Shown here: positions 23,899-33,213 of the stretch, piece after piece
Position numbering within the stretch: the stretch's first letter is position 1
Layout: each line of letters starts with the position of its first letter
Assembly (NCBI GenBank): GCA_016716435.1
Contig: JADJWI010000008.1
Location: forward strand, 1,307,501-1,371,500
Direction: 5' to 3'
Origin: Acidobacteriota bacterium
GTDB taxonomy: Bacteria > Acidobacteriota > Blastocatellia > Pyrinomonadales > Pyrinomonadaceae
Length of the DNA stretch: 64,000 bases
Translations under genes and position numbers: made by a program
Notes under the pieces: model-generated
The model's database searches: none
Told to the model about the DNA's origin: nothing
Seen by the model: only the letters and a program-made list of their open reading frames with translations

Positions 23899-24218
23899 TT
23901 ATTTCCTCCTGTGGTGTTGAAGAGATCTAGGTGATCGGGGGAAACAACCGGGAACGTTTAGCGAAGGATCCGGTCATAAACGGGCAACTCGCGAAGTCAA
24001 CGGAATCTTACCAGGCTGATTTTTTTGAGTGGTCTCGGCGAGTGTTGCGTGCGAATTGTTGAAGAGTTCGGGTCAGTCAAGCAGGCCAGACTGTGAATCA
24101 CCTCTAATAATAGTACATTTTGCTGGCTTTTTGCAATATTTTCCCGAGAACGCATCTTAGGCAAGGTTCGCCGGCCGAGTTTTTTTGAAAATTGCGGACA
24201 GGAGTCTAAAATATCCGT
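23899..24218. other. Intergenic region, no gene seen
   Basis: About 320 bases between divergent genes. No ORF of note, no tRNA and no clear hairpin. It must contain the promoters of both flanking genes, but none stands out. Confidence 0.5.
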
Positions 24219-25127
24219 ATGAGTGAATCTGAAAACTTGCCGATGAATTTCGGCGGCATTGATGAGGTCGAACTATCATCGTTCGATCAATCAAGGATAC
24301 TGATCTGGCCGGTCTCGTACGAGGGCACCGTGTCATTCGGCACCGGAACCGGGCGCGGGGCGATGTCGATCGTCGATGCCTCGCGCAACATGGAGCTCTA
24401 CGAGGAAGAGACCGATACCGAGCCATTTCGCGTCGGTATCCATACGCTTGATGAGTTCAAGCCCCGGCCGACGCCCGATGAGATGATGGCGGCACTTTAC
24501 GACGAGGCGAAACGGTTGGTCAGTGCCGACAAGTTCCTCTGCATGATCGGCGGCGAGCATTCCGTCTCCGGCCCCGTCATTAAGGCCCACGCCGAGAAAT
24601 ACCATGACTTCAGCGTTCTTCAGATCGATGCCCACGCCGATCTCCGCGACACCTACGACGGCACGCCGCATTCGCATGCCTCGATAATGGCTCGGGTCGT
24701 CAGAGATATGCGGATCCCCTCGGTGCAGGTCGGTATTCGTTCGCTTTCGGCGGAAGAGGCGATCGCGATCGCCGACGGGCTGCCGACAAAGATATTCTGG
24801 GCTCGCGACGTCGCAGGCAAGACCGACTGGATAGACGAAGCGGTCGCCGGCCTTTCGGATAATGTGTACCTGACCATCGACATCGACGGGCTCGACCCCT
24901 CAATAATGCCGACGACCGGAACACCCGAACCGGGCGGGCTCGGCTGGTACGAAACGCTCGAGCTGATCAAACGCACGGCAGAGAAAAAGAACATCGTCGG
25001 GATGGACCTGGTCGAGTATTCGTTCAACGACCTTTTCGACGCCCCCGCGTTCCTGTGTTCGAAGTTGATCTACAAGTCGCTCGCGTATGTTTTTCGGGAC
25101 TCGCTTTCGCGTGTTGCCGGCGCGTAA
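24219..25127 (+). CDS. speB: Agmatinase-type ureohydrolase
   Basis: 302 residues with all Mn ligands of the ureohydrolase family: GGEHSVSGP, DAHADLRDTYDG and TIDIDGLDPSIMPTTGTPEPGG. The overall layout is agmatinase-like (agmatine to putrescine and urea), including the YEGTVSFGTGTGRGAMSIVD region. It stands alone, without an adjacent arginine decarboxylase, so the exact substrate is an inference. It contrasts with the metal-depleted relative at the left window edge. Confidence 0.88.
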   Translation: MSESENLPMNFGGIDEVELSSFDQSRILIWPVSYEGTVSFGTGTGRGAMSIVDASRNMELYEEETDTEPFRVGIHTLDEFKPRPTPDEMMAALYDEAKRLVSADKFLCMIGGEHSVSGPVIKAHAEKYHDFSVLQIDAHADLRDTYDGTPHSHASIMARVVRDMRIPSVQVGIRSLSAEEAIAIADGLPTKIFWARDVAGKTDWIDEAVAGLSDNVYLTIDIDGLDPSIMPTTGTPEPGGLGWYETLELIKRTAEKKNIVGMDLVEYSFNDLFDAPAFLCSKLIYKSLAYVFRDSLSRVAGA

Positions 25128-25260
25128 CGCATCCCGATTGGACGGAATTTTCCGAACCATTAGTGCCACAAGGTCGTATTGATTTGTTACAGTAGAACTT
25201 TCGCATCGAAATTTTGACGGATCATCTTGATCGAGTTTAGTGAATTGCGGAGTATTTGAA

Positions 25261-26763
25261 ATGAAAAGGTCACAAGCTTTATTCGCCTTTATATTTGTTT
25301 TCTCGCTGTTTATTGCAGGCTGCAATACGGGCCTGCTTTCACCAGCGGAAGTTCCGGCGCCATCTGAACCGGCTGCGCCGCCCGCCCCGGTTGTTATCGA
25401 CGGCATTCGAACTTCCTACGCGGACATTGTTGAGAAAACTACGCCTGCCGTACTTACGATAGAATCTGAGGTCCGTTCGCAGCCGCAGGCCCGGCAAACT
25501 CAAGAGGGTTCGCCGTTCGACGAATTTTTCCGCCAACAACCCGGCCCGCGCAGAAATCAGGGACCGCGAGTGGAGAGAGGTGTCGGCTCGGGCGTCATCG
25601 TATCGGCGGACGGAACCGTCCTGACCAATGCCCACGTCGTTGACGAAGCGACGCGGATCACGGCAATTACTTCGGATAATCGACGGTATGAGGCGAAGCT
25701 TGTCGGCATAGACAAACCGAGCGACCTCGCCGTCTTGAAGATCGAAGCACAGAACCTTCCCTTTCTTTCGCTCGGAAATTCGGATGCGGTCCGTGTTGGC
25801 GATATCGCCCTCGCCATTGGCAATCCGCTCGGTATCGGCCAATCGGTAACGGCCGGCATTATCTCTGCCAAAGGCCGCAGAACGGGGCTTGCCTACGGCG
25901 GGAGCGACTCTTTTGAGGATTTTATCCAGACCGATGCACCGATCAACCGCGGCAACTCGGGCGGTGCACTCATTAACCTCGAAGGCCAGCTGATCGGCAT
26001 CAATTCGCAGATACTATCTTCACGCGACAGCGGTGGCGGCAATATCGGAATCGCATTCTCGATCCCGTCGAACATGGCCAAGAACGTGATGGAGCAACTG
26101 CTCGCGAGCGGCAAGGTCCGCCGCGGCCTGCTCGGCGTTAACATTCAAACAGTCACAGGCGACACAGCGAGAGCTCTTGATCTGCCGGACGGCTCAGGCG
26201 TACTTGTCAGCAATGTCCGGCCCGGAAGCTCGGCTGAAAAGGCGGGCGTCAAACGTGGCGACATCATCACAGCGGTGAATGGCGAGAAGATCGACGACGG
26301 CAACGTGCTCCGAAACAAGATCGCGGGCACGCTTCCGGGCTCGGAGGTCAAGCTGAGCGTCCTTCGCGACGGCAATACAACGGAACTGACTGCGGTGCTT
26401 GACGAGTTTGATCCGGAAACCGCAGCGACCAACGCTCCGCCGGCCGGGCCGGGACAGGAAGCTCAACCGGAACGCGGCAGCGGCAAGCTCGGCGTCACGC
26501 TTCAGCCGGTAACGCCCGCTCTCGCAAAGCAGTTTGGCTCAGGCACGGAGACCGAGGGGCTTGTCATCATCGAGATCGATCCGAGTGGATCGGCCGCCGA
26601 GGCCGGCATCGCAAAGGGTGATATTATACTCGAGGTGAACCGACGTAACGTGAAGTCGGCCGAGGAGGTCGAGGCCGCGTTGCAGCAGTCCGGTGACCGT
26701 CCGGTTCTCTTGCTCATCTCAAGGCGAGGGACCGTCACCTACTTGACCGTCCGTCTGAACTAG
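25261..26763 (+). CDS. DegP/HtrA-family serine protease, predicted lipoprotein
   Basis: 500 residues from ATG 25261 (MKRSQALFAF). A lipobox IAGC near residue 19-22 indicates a lipid-anchored envelope protein. The trypsin-like domain has the catalytic triad His125 (TNAHVVDE), Asp155 (DKPSDLAVLKI) and Ser233 (NRGNSGGAL). Two PDZ domains follow (about residues 285-380 and 410-500), with LGVTLQPVTPALA starting the second. It degrades or refolds misfolded envelope proteins. A small membrane-protein gene follows 17 bases later, probably in the same transcript. Confidence 0.95.
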   Translation: MKRSQALFAFIFVFSLFIAGCNTGLLSPAEVPAPSEPAAPPAPVVIDGIRTSYADIVEKTTPAVLTIESEVRSQPQARQTQEGSPFDEFFRQQPGPRRNQGPRVERGVGSGVIVSADGTVLTNAHVVDEATRITAITSDNRRYEAKLVGIDKPSDLAVLKIEAQNLPFLSLGNSDAVRVGDIALAIGNPLGIGQSVTAGIISAKGRRTGLAYGGSDSFEDFIQTDAPINRGNSGGALINLEGQLIGINSQILSSRDSGGGNIGIAFSIPSNMAKNVMEQLLASGKVRRGLLGVNIQTVTGDTARALDLPDGSGVLVSNVRPGSSAEKAGVKRGDIITAVNGEKIDDGNVLRNKIAGTLPGSEVKLSVLRDGNTTELTAVLDEFDPETAATNAPPAGPGQEAQPERGSGKLGVTLQPVTPALAKQFGSGTETEGLVIIEIDPSGSAAEAGIAKGDIILEVNRRNVKSAEEVEAALQQSGDRPVLLLISRRGTVTYLTVRLN

Positions 26764-26780
26764 TCGATCGTAGAAAAAGG

Positions 26781-27299
26781 ATGTGGAATAAGATCTATTT
26801 TGGATCCCTTGCGGCCGCGACCGGCCTTACAGCGTTCCTGGCATATTATGCCTGGTCCTGGCTCGGCAGCATCGGCAAACCGGCAGATGCTCTTGCCGGG
26901 TTCGAATATTGGCACTTCTTGCTTAGGAACGCTTTGTGGTTCCTCTCGCTCGCTCTTTTGACGCTCGGTACAATTTGCCTGGTCAAGACGAAAAAGGCGT
27001 GGAATCTTTGGATCACATTCGGATTCTTTACCACCTTCGCCATCTTTACCTACTTCATTCTCATCTTTTCCGCGAGTTCATTTGAGACGGTTCGCGGCCT
27101 TCCTGCACGAAGCTCGTTCACCGCACCGATCATCACCGTGCTGCTCATCGCCGGTTTTGGCGGACTGACCTTTGCAGCTCATTTTGTAACGCTGAGGTTT
27201 GTAGAAAGGCTCTATCCTGAAAAGGACCTGGCAGTTGATGATCCCGCTCTTTCGTCAGTTGCCCCGCCGGAACCCGAAACCGAAGAACAAACCAAATAA
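26781..27299 (+). CDS. Four-helix membrane protein of unknown function
   Basis: 172 residues, not recognised. Hydrophobic segments are at about 5-28, 47-68, 75-95 and 112-135, with an acidic proline-rich C-terminal tail (PPEPETEEQTK). It follows the DegP-like gene by 17 bases. It is the last chromosomal gene before the tRNA-Pro-derived repeat. Confidence 0.75.
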   Translation: MWNKIYFGSLAAATGLTAFLAYYAWSWLGSIGKPADALAGFEYWHFLLRNALWFLSLALLTLGTICLVKTKKAWNLWITFGFFTTFAIFTYFILIFSASSFETVRGLPARSSFTAPIITVLLIAGFGGLTFAAHFVTLRFVERLYPEKDLAVDDPALSSVAPPEPETEEQTK

Positions 27300-27302
27300 G
27301 AA

Positions 27303-27335
27303 AAGGCCGGCTCGTCATAAAAACAAGCCGGCCTT
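27303..27335. terminator. Terminator left of the tRNA-Pro-derived repeat
   Basis: AAGGCCGGCT (27303-27312) pairs with AGCCGGCCTT (27326-27335). On the minus strand it is followed by TTCTTATTT and lies directly after the tRNA 3' half, so it was probably the original tRNA-Pro terminator. On the plus strand it can also end the membrane-protein transcript. Confidence 0.7.
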
Positions 27336-27339
27336 GATC

Positions 27340-27514
27340 TATTGGTCGGGACGGCGAGATTTGAACTCACGACCTCTCGCACCCCAACCAACCTGAGGGG
27401 TTATCATAAGCTCTCAAGATCTCTCAAAAGCAATCAAAATCAGCTATATGCTTGTCACTCATAGGTTGTGTGTAGATGTGCGCCGGGAAAAGTGCAACCA
27501 TCTTGCAACCAACT
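27340..27514 (-). repeat. attL-like site: tRNA-Pro 3' half plus arm block
   Basis: Bases 27343-27387 read on the minus strand as a tRNA 3' half: loop TTGGGGT, T-arm GTGAG-TTCAAAT-CTCGC, acceptor CGTCCCG, A, CCA. No matching 5' half (CGGGACG) lies to the right, so it is not a complete gene. The 55-bp core is followed by 93 diverged bases and then a 27-bp block (27488-27514) containing GCAACCA twice, 11 bases apart. The same arrangement with the same spacing is at 56377-56551. Confidence 0.8.
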
Positions 27515-27919
27515 TACGGAAAATGGTTCTTACTAGAACGTCGCAAAAATGGACCTTGCAGGATAGTGAAGATAACACATTCTGACGGAAAATAAGCAGT
27601 AATTTTGCAAGTTGGTGTTTTGTAACATTTTATTGCATGAAATGTCACAACCATATGCATTAGCTCGTCTGGCTCGTTATTAAACCGTTTGAGCTCCACC
27701 AATCTGATCGGCCATACCTCGCGGCGACGGGCGGCTTTTGGTAGAGCTTCGCGTTTGGGACGGGTTTTGGGTCCTGATCCGATCTCTTGGACTTCATGGG
27801 CGATCCTCAAGCATTCGCGCCGCGAAGCGTCCGCAAAGAACCATCTCCATTTCGCATAAAATGCACGTGGAGATGACCGCCAAAACATTCTACATTTCTG
27901 ACTCTTCATGCACTTTGAA

Positions 27920-27976
27920 CAGGGAGAAATCCGGAGTTATTCCTGAAAAGGTCAACTCCCTGTAAGTTCTTTTTTT
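27920..27976 (+). terminator. Terminator-like hairpin
   Basis: CAGGGAG (27920-27926) pairs with CTCCCTG (27956-27962), and a run of seven T (27970-27976) follows. The loop is long (29 bases), so the call is tentative. No gene that it would end was identified. Confidence 0.35.
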
Positions 27977-28054
27977 AATGGATTTAGATACAACTCTAGG
28001 GGCAGTGACGATTTTCTGATCGACGACGCAACGCTCTCGACCGCCTGCGTTGCC

Positions 28055-28309
28055 GTGACCGCTATCGTGTGCGGTCGAGTGACGATACCCACCGGTCTCG
28101 GTCTCCGAAGCGCTACGCTGACGCTGACCGATCCGCAGGGTGTCAGACGAACGGCCGCGACAAGTTCATTCGTCTTTTACAATTTTGGGAACGTAGTGAT
28201 GGGGCAGTCCTACACGAACTGCGTTTCCTCAAGACGCTACCGTTTAGTCTCTCTCATCCTGACGATAATCGGAAATCTGAACAACGTCGATTTCGTGGGG
28301 CTGGATTGA
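28055..28309 (+). pseudogene. C-terminal fragment of a carboxypeptidase-regulatory-like surface protein
   Basis: An 84-codon fragment with the beta-sandwich pattern GRVTIPTGLGLRSATLTLTD, then PQGVRRTAATSSFVFYNF and a C-terminal NVDFVGLD. This closely resembles the C-terminal regulatory-like domain that ends many acidobacterial surface proteins. The upstream part of such a protein is missing, so it is a remnant, probably left by a rearrangement at the island's left end. The family resemblance is from memory. Confidence 0.6.
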
Positions 28310-28815
28310 TGAGAGAACCGAGGCTGGAATTGATGGGCAATTCCCGTACGGTGAAGACTAGGCTTGTGCCTGTGCGAGATGATTCAAATCGGTCGCTTCC
28401 GGATTGTTAGCGCGGGTCGCAAGATAAACCGTATTGTTCTGACTGAGAAGGCGGTCACCGCTTGTGCACTCGTGTGAAAAAGGCGCATGGGAAACCGCAA
28501 TCGAAACCAAATTCTCGAAAGCAACATTACATCCCGCCGACGCGAACGCATTTTGGGCACGATAAGCACGAAATGTCGAACACACTCTACGGAATCGGCG
28601 AACTGCGAGAAAACTCACAGTTTGCATTATGCTTTTCAGCGCTTTTCAGGACAGGGCAATCTCTTAAAAACAAGAATTCGAGAGAGCGCTGAGCGACGGT
28701 TGCCCAACGTTCCTTTGGAACGCTTCTTGCCGTAAGACTGAGCATAGAAAAGTGACTTCACCTGCTTTGGGAGGAGGTTCTTTTCTTCATAACTTGCAAA
28801 AAAGGAGCATCTCTT

Positions 28816-31518
28816 ATGCAGTCAGGGCAGATGATCAAGGAGGAAGTCTGGAGCTTCCTGTTCGAAGAGTGTGCCGATCCGGCATCCAACGCGGGAAAAT
28901 TTCTTTTTGGAGGAAAGGGTTCGGCTCTGGCGAACATGACGAAGCTCGGGTTTCCCGTCCCGCCCGGATTCGTCATCACGACCGAATGCTGCAAAGCCTA
29001 TCATAGGAACGAAAAGGTGATCCCGGACGGTCTCTGGCCGCAGGTAATGGCGCAGTTGTCCGCGGTAGAGGCAAAACTCGGTAAACGATTTGGTGACGCG
29101 GAGAATCCGCTGCTGGTCTCGGTGCGATCGGGATCTGCTTTTTCGATGCCGGGAATGATGGACACAATTCTAAACCTCGGCCTCAATGACGAAACCGTCG
29201 CTGCATTAGCCACACAAACCGGCGACGAGCGTTTCGCGTGGGACGCCTATCGCAGGTTTATATCGCTGTTTGCCCAGATCGTTATACGCATACCGCACGA
29301 AAAGTTTGAGAAGATCCTTGACCGGTACAAAGCTGATGGGCGACAGGACACGGACATTACGACCGATGAGTTGAAAGAGATCGTCGCGGCCTATAAGCGG
29401 ATCGTTCTTGTTGAAGGAAGGATGAACTTCCCGGTGGATGTCCAAAAGCAGCTTCGGATGGCGATCGCAGCCGTATTTGATTCCTGGATGGGCAAACGAG
29501 CAGTCGATTACCGCCGCGTGCACCGGATATCTGGCGACCTCGGCACCGCAGTCAATGTTCAGGCGATGGTCTTCGGCAATCTCGGCGAAGCCAGCGGAAC
29601 AGGCGTTTGCTTTACCCGGAACCCTTCGACCGGCGAAAAAGCATTGTATGGCGAGTATCTGCTCAACGCGCAAGGCGAAGACGTCGTCGCGGGAATTCGC
29701 ACGCCGCTACCGATCTCCGTCTTGGAGGAGCAAATGTCAGAGGTTTACGCTCAACTCCTGGAACTCACCGATCGGCTTGAGCAACATTACCACGACATGC
29801 AGGATATCGAGTTTACGATCGAACGTGGCAAGTTGTTCATCCTGCAAACCCGAGCCGGAAAACGAACCGGCGCGGCGTCTGTAAAGATCGCCGTCGGGAT
29901 GGTGCAGGAAGGATTGATCGATCGAAAAACGGCGCTTCAAAGAGTCTCTCCGGAGCATCTCGACCAGCTTCTTCACCCGACGATCGATCCGTCGGCGAAC
30001 GAGGAACCGATCGCAACGGGATTGCCCGCCAGCCCGGGTGCGGCGCAGGGAATTGTCGTCCTTGACCCAGACGATGCCGAGGAAATGGTCAAGCAGGGGC
30101 ATCAGGTGATACTCGTCCGAAGAGAGACAAGTCCTGACGATTTTCACGGCATGGTTGTCGCCGAAGCGATCCTGACTCAGCGTGGTGGCATGACAAGCCA
30201 CGCGGCCGTGGTCGCTCGCGGGATGGGCAAGCCGTGCGTCGCCGGAGCAACGGACGTCAACGTCAACTATGCACACAACGAGTTCACGGTTGGCGACCTA
30301 ACAATAACGAGAGGCGAATGGTTAACTGTCGACGGGACTACAGGACATGTCTTTAATGGAAAGGTGCCAACTGTTCAGCCGCAACTTGGCGAAGATTTTG
30401 AGATGTTGATGACCTGGGCTGATGAAGTTCGCCGTCTCAAGGTGAGGGCGAATGCCGATACCGGACATGATTCCGAAGTAGCGCGTGGATATGGCGCTCA
30501 GGGAACGGGGCTCTGCCGAACCGAACATATGTTTTTCGAAGGCGACCGTTTAGCTGTGATGCGCGAGATGATACTAGCGCCCGGGCTCGGGGAACGCGAA
30601 AAGGCTCTTGCGAAGCTCCTGCCATTTCAGAAAAGGGACTTTATTGAGATATTCCGTGTCATGAACGGCCAGCCCGTGACCGTCCGTTTGCTCGATCCGC
30701 CGCTTCACGAGTTCTTGCCCGAAAAGCCAGAATTGCTTGAGAAGCTAACCGAGTTGAAATTCAGCGCCCGTTCGGCAAGTCCGAAGGAGATGGACTTTCT
30801 GCTGGACGAGATAGCGGAAAAAAGAAAGCTGCTTCGCCGCGTGGAAATCCTTTCAGAGGCAAATCCGATGCTCGGTCTTCGCGGCTGCCGACTCGGGATC
30901 GTTTACCCGGAGGTCACGCGAATGCAGGCACGGGCTATCTTCGAAGCGGCGTGCGAAGTTCGTAACGACGGGATCGACGTGCGGGTCGAGGTAATGATAC
31001 CGCTCATCTCGACCGTCGAGGAGTTTCGCGATCAGGCCGGGTTGGTCCGGGAAGTCGCTGCACAGATCCTGAAGGAGAATGGCGTCGAAATAGAGTTCTT
31101 TGTCGGGACCATGATCGAACTTCCAAGAGCCGCTCTCATGGCCGACCAGATAGCGGCCGAGGCCGACTTCTTCTCGTTCGGGACAAACGACCTGACCCAA
31201 ACCACCCTTGGTTTGAGCCGTGACGATTCGGGCAAATTCCTGCCTAAATATATTGAAGCGAAGATATATCCCGACGATCCTTTCCAGACGCTCGATCAGG
31301 AAGGTGTCGGTCAACTCGTCAAGATGGCCGTTGAACGTGGACGCTCTGTAAAGCCGGCGATCAAGCTTGGTATCTGCGGCGAGCACGGCGGCGACCCGCG
31401 TTCGATCGAATTCTTTGATTCCATCGGCCTGGACTATGTAAGCTGCTCGCCGTTTCGCATCCCGATCGCAAGGCTGGCTGCGGCCCAAGCAGCATTGAAC
31501 AGATCTGATATGAAATAG
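28816..31518 (+). CDS. ppdK: Pyruvate phosphate dikinase
   Basis: 900 residues, full length. It interconverts pyruvate + ATP + Pi with phosphoenolpyruvate + AMP + PPi. The N-terminal ATP-grasp domain (GGKGSALANMTKLGFPVPPGF; SVRSGSAFSMPGMMDT; GEASGTGVCFTRNPSTGEK) is followed by the phosphohistidine domain with GGMTSHAAVVARG (regulatory Thr460, catalytic His462). The C-terminal PEP-binding barrel has Cys854 in LGICGEHGGDP and the ends GTNDLTQTTLG and GLDYVSCSPFRIP. It is the first of four same-strand genes with short spacers (10, 40 and 13 bases) and probably heads an operon for pyruvate/PEP and ferredoxin metabolism. Confidence 0.96.
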   Translation: MQSGQMIKEEVWSFLFEECADPASNAGKFLFGGKGSALANMTKLGFPVPPGFVITTECCKAYHRNEKVIPDGLWPQVMAQLSAVEAKLGKRFGDAENPLLVSVRSGSAFSMPGMMDTILNLGLNDETVAALATQTGDERFAWDAYRRFISLFAQIVIRIPHEKFEKILDRYKADGRQDTDITTDELKEIVAAYKRIVLVEGRMNFPVDVQKQLRMAIAAVFDSWMGKRAVDYRRVHRISGDLGTAVNVQAMVFGNLGEASGTGVCFTRNPSTGEKALYGEYLLNAQGEDVVAGIRTPLPISVLEEQMSEVYAQLLELTDRLEQHYHDMQDIEFTIERGKLFILQTRAGKRTGAASVKIAVGMVQEGLIDRKTALQRVSPEHLDQLLHPTIDPSANEEPIATGLPASPGAAQGIVVLDPDDAEEMVKQGHQVILVRRETSPDDFHGMVVAEAILTQRGGMTSHAAVVARGMGKPCVAGATDVNVNYAHNEFTVGDLTITRGEWLTVDGTTGHVFNGKVPTVQPQLGEDFEMLMTWADEVRRLKVRANADTGHDSEVARGYGAQGTGLCRTEHMFFEGDRLAVMREMILAPGLGEREKALAKLLPFQKRDFIEIFRVMNGQPVTVRLLDPPLHEFLPEKPELLEKLTELKFSARSASPKEMDFLLDEIAEKRKLLRRVEILSEANPMLGLRGCRLGIVYPEVTRMQARAIFEAACEVRNDGIDVRVEVMIPLISTVEEFRDQAGLVREVAAQILKENGVEIEFFVGTMIELPRAALMADQIAAEADFFSFGTNDLTQTTLGLSRDDSGKFLPKYIEAKIYPDDPFQTLDQEGVGQLVKMAVERGRSVKPAIKLGICGEHGGDPRSIEFFDSIGLDYVSCSPFRIPIARLAAAQAALNRSDMK

Positions 31519-31527
31519 GGAAATCGT

Positions 31528-33174
31528 ATGTCAATCTCCGTTAACGATCTTACCTTAAAGACCGATCTCTCGGATCACGCCGTGGGGACCGGGCCGGTTA
31601 GGGCTCAGCGTCCCCGGTACGTCGATTTTCTTCCCCCTTGTAACAATGCGTGTCCCGCCGGCGAAGACGTCCAGTCGTGGCTTGCGTTTGCCCAGGAGGG
31701 CGAGTACCGCAAAGCGTGGGACAAGTTGACCGAAGAAAATCCGATGCCCGCGATCCACGGGCGGGTTTGTTATCACCCCTGCGAAACCTTCTGCAATCGG
31801 GGTTCGGTCGACAGCTCGGTAAGCATTCACGCGGTCGAACGCTTCCTGGGGGACCTTGCCGTGACCAATGACTGGCACTTCCCAGTTCCCCCAAAGCAGA
31901 GCGGGCGTCGCGTGCTTGTCATCGGAGCAGGGCCAAGTGGGTTGTCGGCTGCGTATCACCTTGCCCGACTCGGCCACGACGTCGAGATCATCGAGGCCGG
32001 GCCGGTTGCCGGTGGAATGATGCATTTCGGCATACCAGCGTATCGCTTGCCCCGAAACATCCTGCGTGCAGAGATCGGGCGGATCGAGCAGATGGGCGTC
32101 CGGATAACGCTAAATCACAAAGTAACGGACATTCTCGCAGAGAAGTCAGCCGGGAATTTTGACGCCGTTTTCATTGCGATCGGAGCTCATATAGGTAAAA
32201 AAACCCACATACCGGCACGGGACGCGAGCAAGATACTCGACGCCGTGACGTTCCTTCGGGATGTGGAACTCGGCAACGCCCCGAACCTGGGCCGCCGGGT
32301 GGCTATTTATGGTGGAGGAAACACGGCAATGGATGCGGCCCGTACGGCAAAGCGACTCGGTGCCGAAGAGGCATTGATCATCTATAGACGCGACCGCGAC
32401 CACATGCCGGCTCATGATTTCGAGGCCGATGAAGCATTGACCGAGGGTATCAAGATACATTGGCTACGCACGATCAAGGACCTTGACGAAACGACGATGA
32501 CCGTTGAGCGAATGGAGGTAAGAGAGGGGCAACCGGTTCCAACTGGTGAGTTCGAAACTCTTGAGGCAGATTCAGTCATTCTTGCTCTGGGACAGTCGAC
32601 CGAGACTGACTTTCTAAAGGGAATTGAACGAATTCAGTTCGACGCCGACGGAACTGTGATCGTCGATCAAAGAATGATGACAGGTTTCCCGGGTATCTTC
32701 GCGGGCGGTGATATGGTGCCGAGCGAAAGGACCGTAACCGTCGCAACGGGTCACGGCAAAAAGGCGGCGCGAAACATCGACGCCTGGTTAAGTGGACGGA
32801 CGTACGAAAAAGCAGAGAGTAATCCGTTGGTAACGATCGAACAGCTCCACGTCTGGTATCGGACTCAGGCAGAAGCCCGTCAGGAGGGCCACGTAGAGCC
32901 TGCGGTTGCGGTAACCGGTTTCGAGGAGATCGTCGGAGGCCTGAATGAAGAAGAGGCAAAGTATGAAGCCCAGCGATGTTACTCATGCGGCAATTGCTTT
33001 GAATGCGACGGCTGCTTCGGAGCGTGTCCCGAGGGAGCGATCATCAAACTCGGCAAGGGCAATCGTTACAAGTTCAACTTTAACCTTTGTACCGGCTGCG
33101 GCGTCTGCTATGAGCAGTGCCCGTGCCACGCAATCGATATGGTTGCTGAATCTGCAGTAGTAGCTGGTGTGTAG
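31528..33174 (+). CDS. GltD-like NAD(P)H-dependent flavoprotein with a C-terminal ferredoxin domain
   Basis: 548 residues. N-terminal Fe-S domain with CNNACPAG and CYHPCETFCNRG cysteines, an FAD-binding site (GAGPSGLSAAYHLARLGH), a NAD(P)H-binding site (YGGGNTAMDAARTAKRLGA) and a second FAD segment (GIFAGGDMV). The C-terminus carries two 4Fe-4S clusters (CYSCGNCFECDGCFGACP; CTGCGVCYEQCPC). This is the glutamate-synthase-small-subunit fold used by several electron-transfer enzymes. No large glutamate synthase subunit is nearby. Between PPDK and pyruvate:ferredoxin oxidoreductase it more likely passes electrons between ferredoxin and NAD(P)H. That role is inferred. Confidence 0.88.
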   Translation: MSISVNDLTLKTDLSDHAVGTGPVRAQRPRYVDFLPPCNNACPAGEDVQSWLAFAQEGEYRKAWDKLTEENPMPAIHGRVCYHPCETFCNRGSVDSSVSIHAVERFLGDLAVTNDWHFPVPPKQSGRRVLVIGAGPSGLSAAYHLARLGHDVEIIEAGPVAGGMMHFGIPAYRLPRNILRAEIGRIEQMGVRITLNHKVTDILAEKSAGNFDAVFIAIGAHIGKKTHIPARDASKILDAVTFLRDVELGNAPNLGRRVAIYGGGNTAMDAARTAKRLGAEEALIIYRRDRDHMPAHDFEADEALTEGIKIHWLRTIKDLDETTMTVERMEVREGQPVPTGEFETLEADSVILALGQSTETDFLKGIERIQFDADGTVIVDQRMMTGFPGIFAGGDMVPSERTVTVATGHGKKAARNIDAWLSGRTYEKAESNPLVTIEQLHVWYRTQAEARQEGHVEPAVAVTGFEEIVGGLNEEEAKYEAQRCYSCGNCFECDGCFGACPEGAIIKLGKGNRYKFNFNLCTGCGVCYEQCPCHAIDMVAESAVVAGV

Positions 33175-33213
33175 TGTAAAGGCCCTGTACACAGCAGGAG
33201 CATCAGGAGTTGC

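Larger units (their letters stand above)
27515..28815. other. Gene-poor left end of the island
   Basis: About 1.3 kb without a credible intact gene. ORFs at 27514-27909 (minus) and 28358-28627 (minus) have unconvincing composition and no recognisable motif. It includes one terminator-like hairpin and a fragment of a surface-protein domain (listed separately). A Shine-Dalgarno AAAGGAG at about 28800 belongs to the dikinase gene. Confidence 0.5.

Noticed and set aside
24219..25127. Arginase rather than agmatinase
   Set aside because: The motif spacing and the N-terminal region fit agmatinase-type proteins better, though substrate is not proven.
27343..27418. Complete tRNA-Pro gene at the left repeat (and likewise at 56380)
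   Set aside because: Only the 3' half fits. No CGGGACG acceptor strand, D-arm or 5' anticodon stem lies to the right at either copy.
27514..27909. 131-codon minus-strand ORF in the left island end
   Set aside because: Composition is irregular, there is no recognisable motif or good ribosome site, and it overlaps the arm block of the att site.
31528..33174. True glutamate synthase small subunit (gltD)
   Set aside because: No large-subunit gene is nearby, and it carries an added C-terminal two-cluster ferredoxin domain; the context points to pyruvate/ferredoxin electron transfer.
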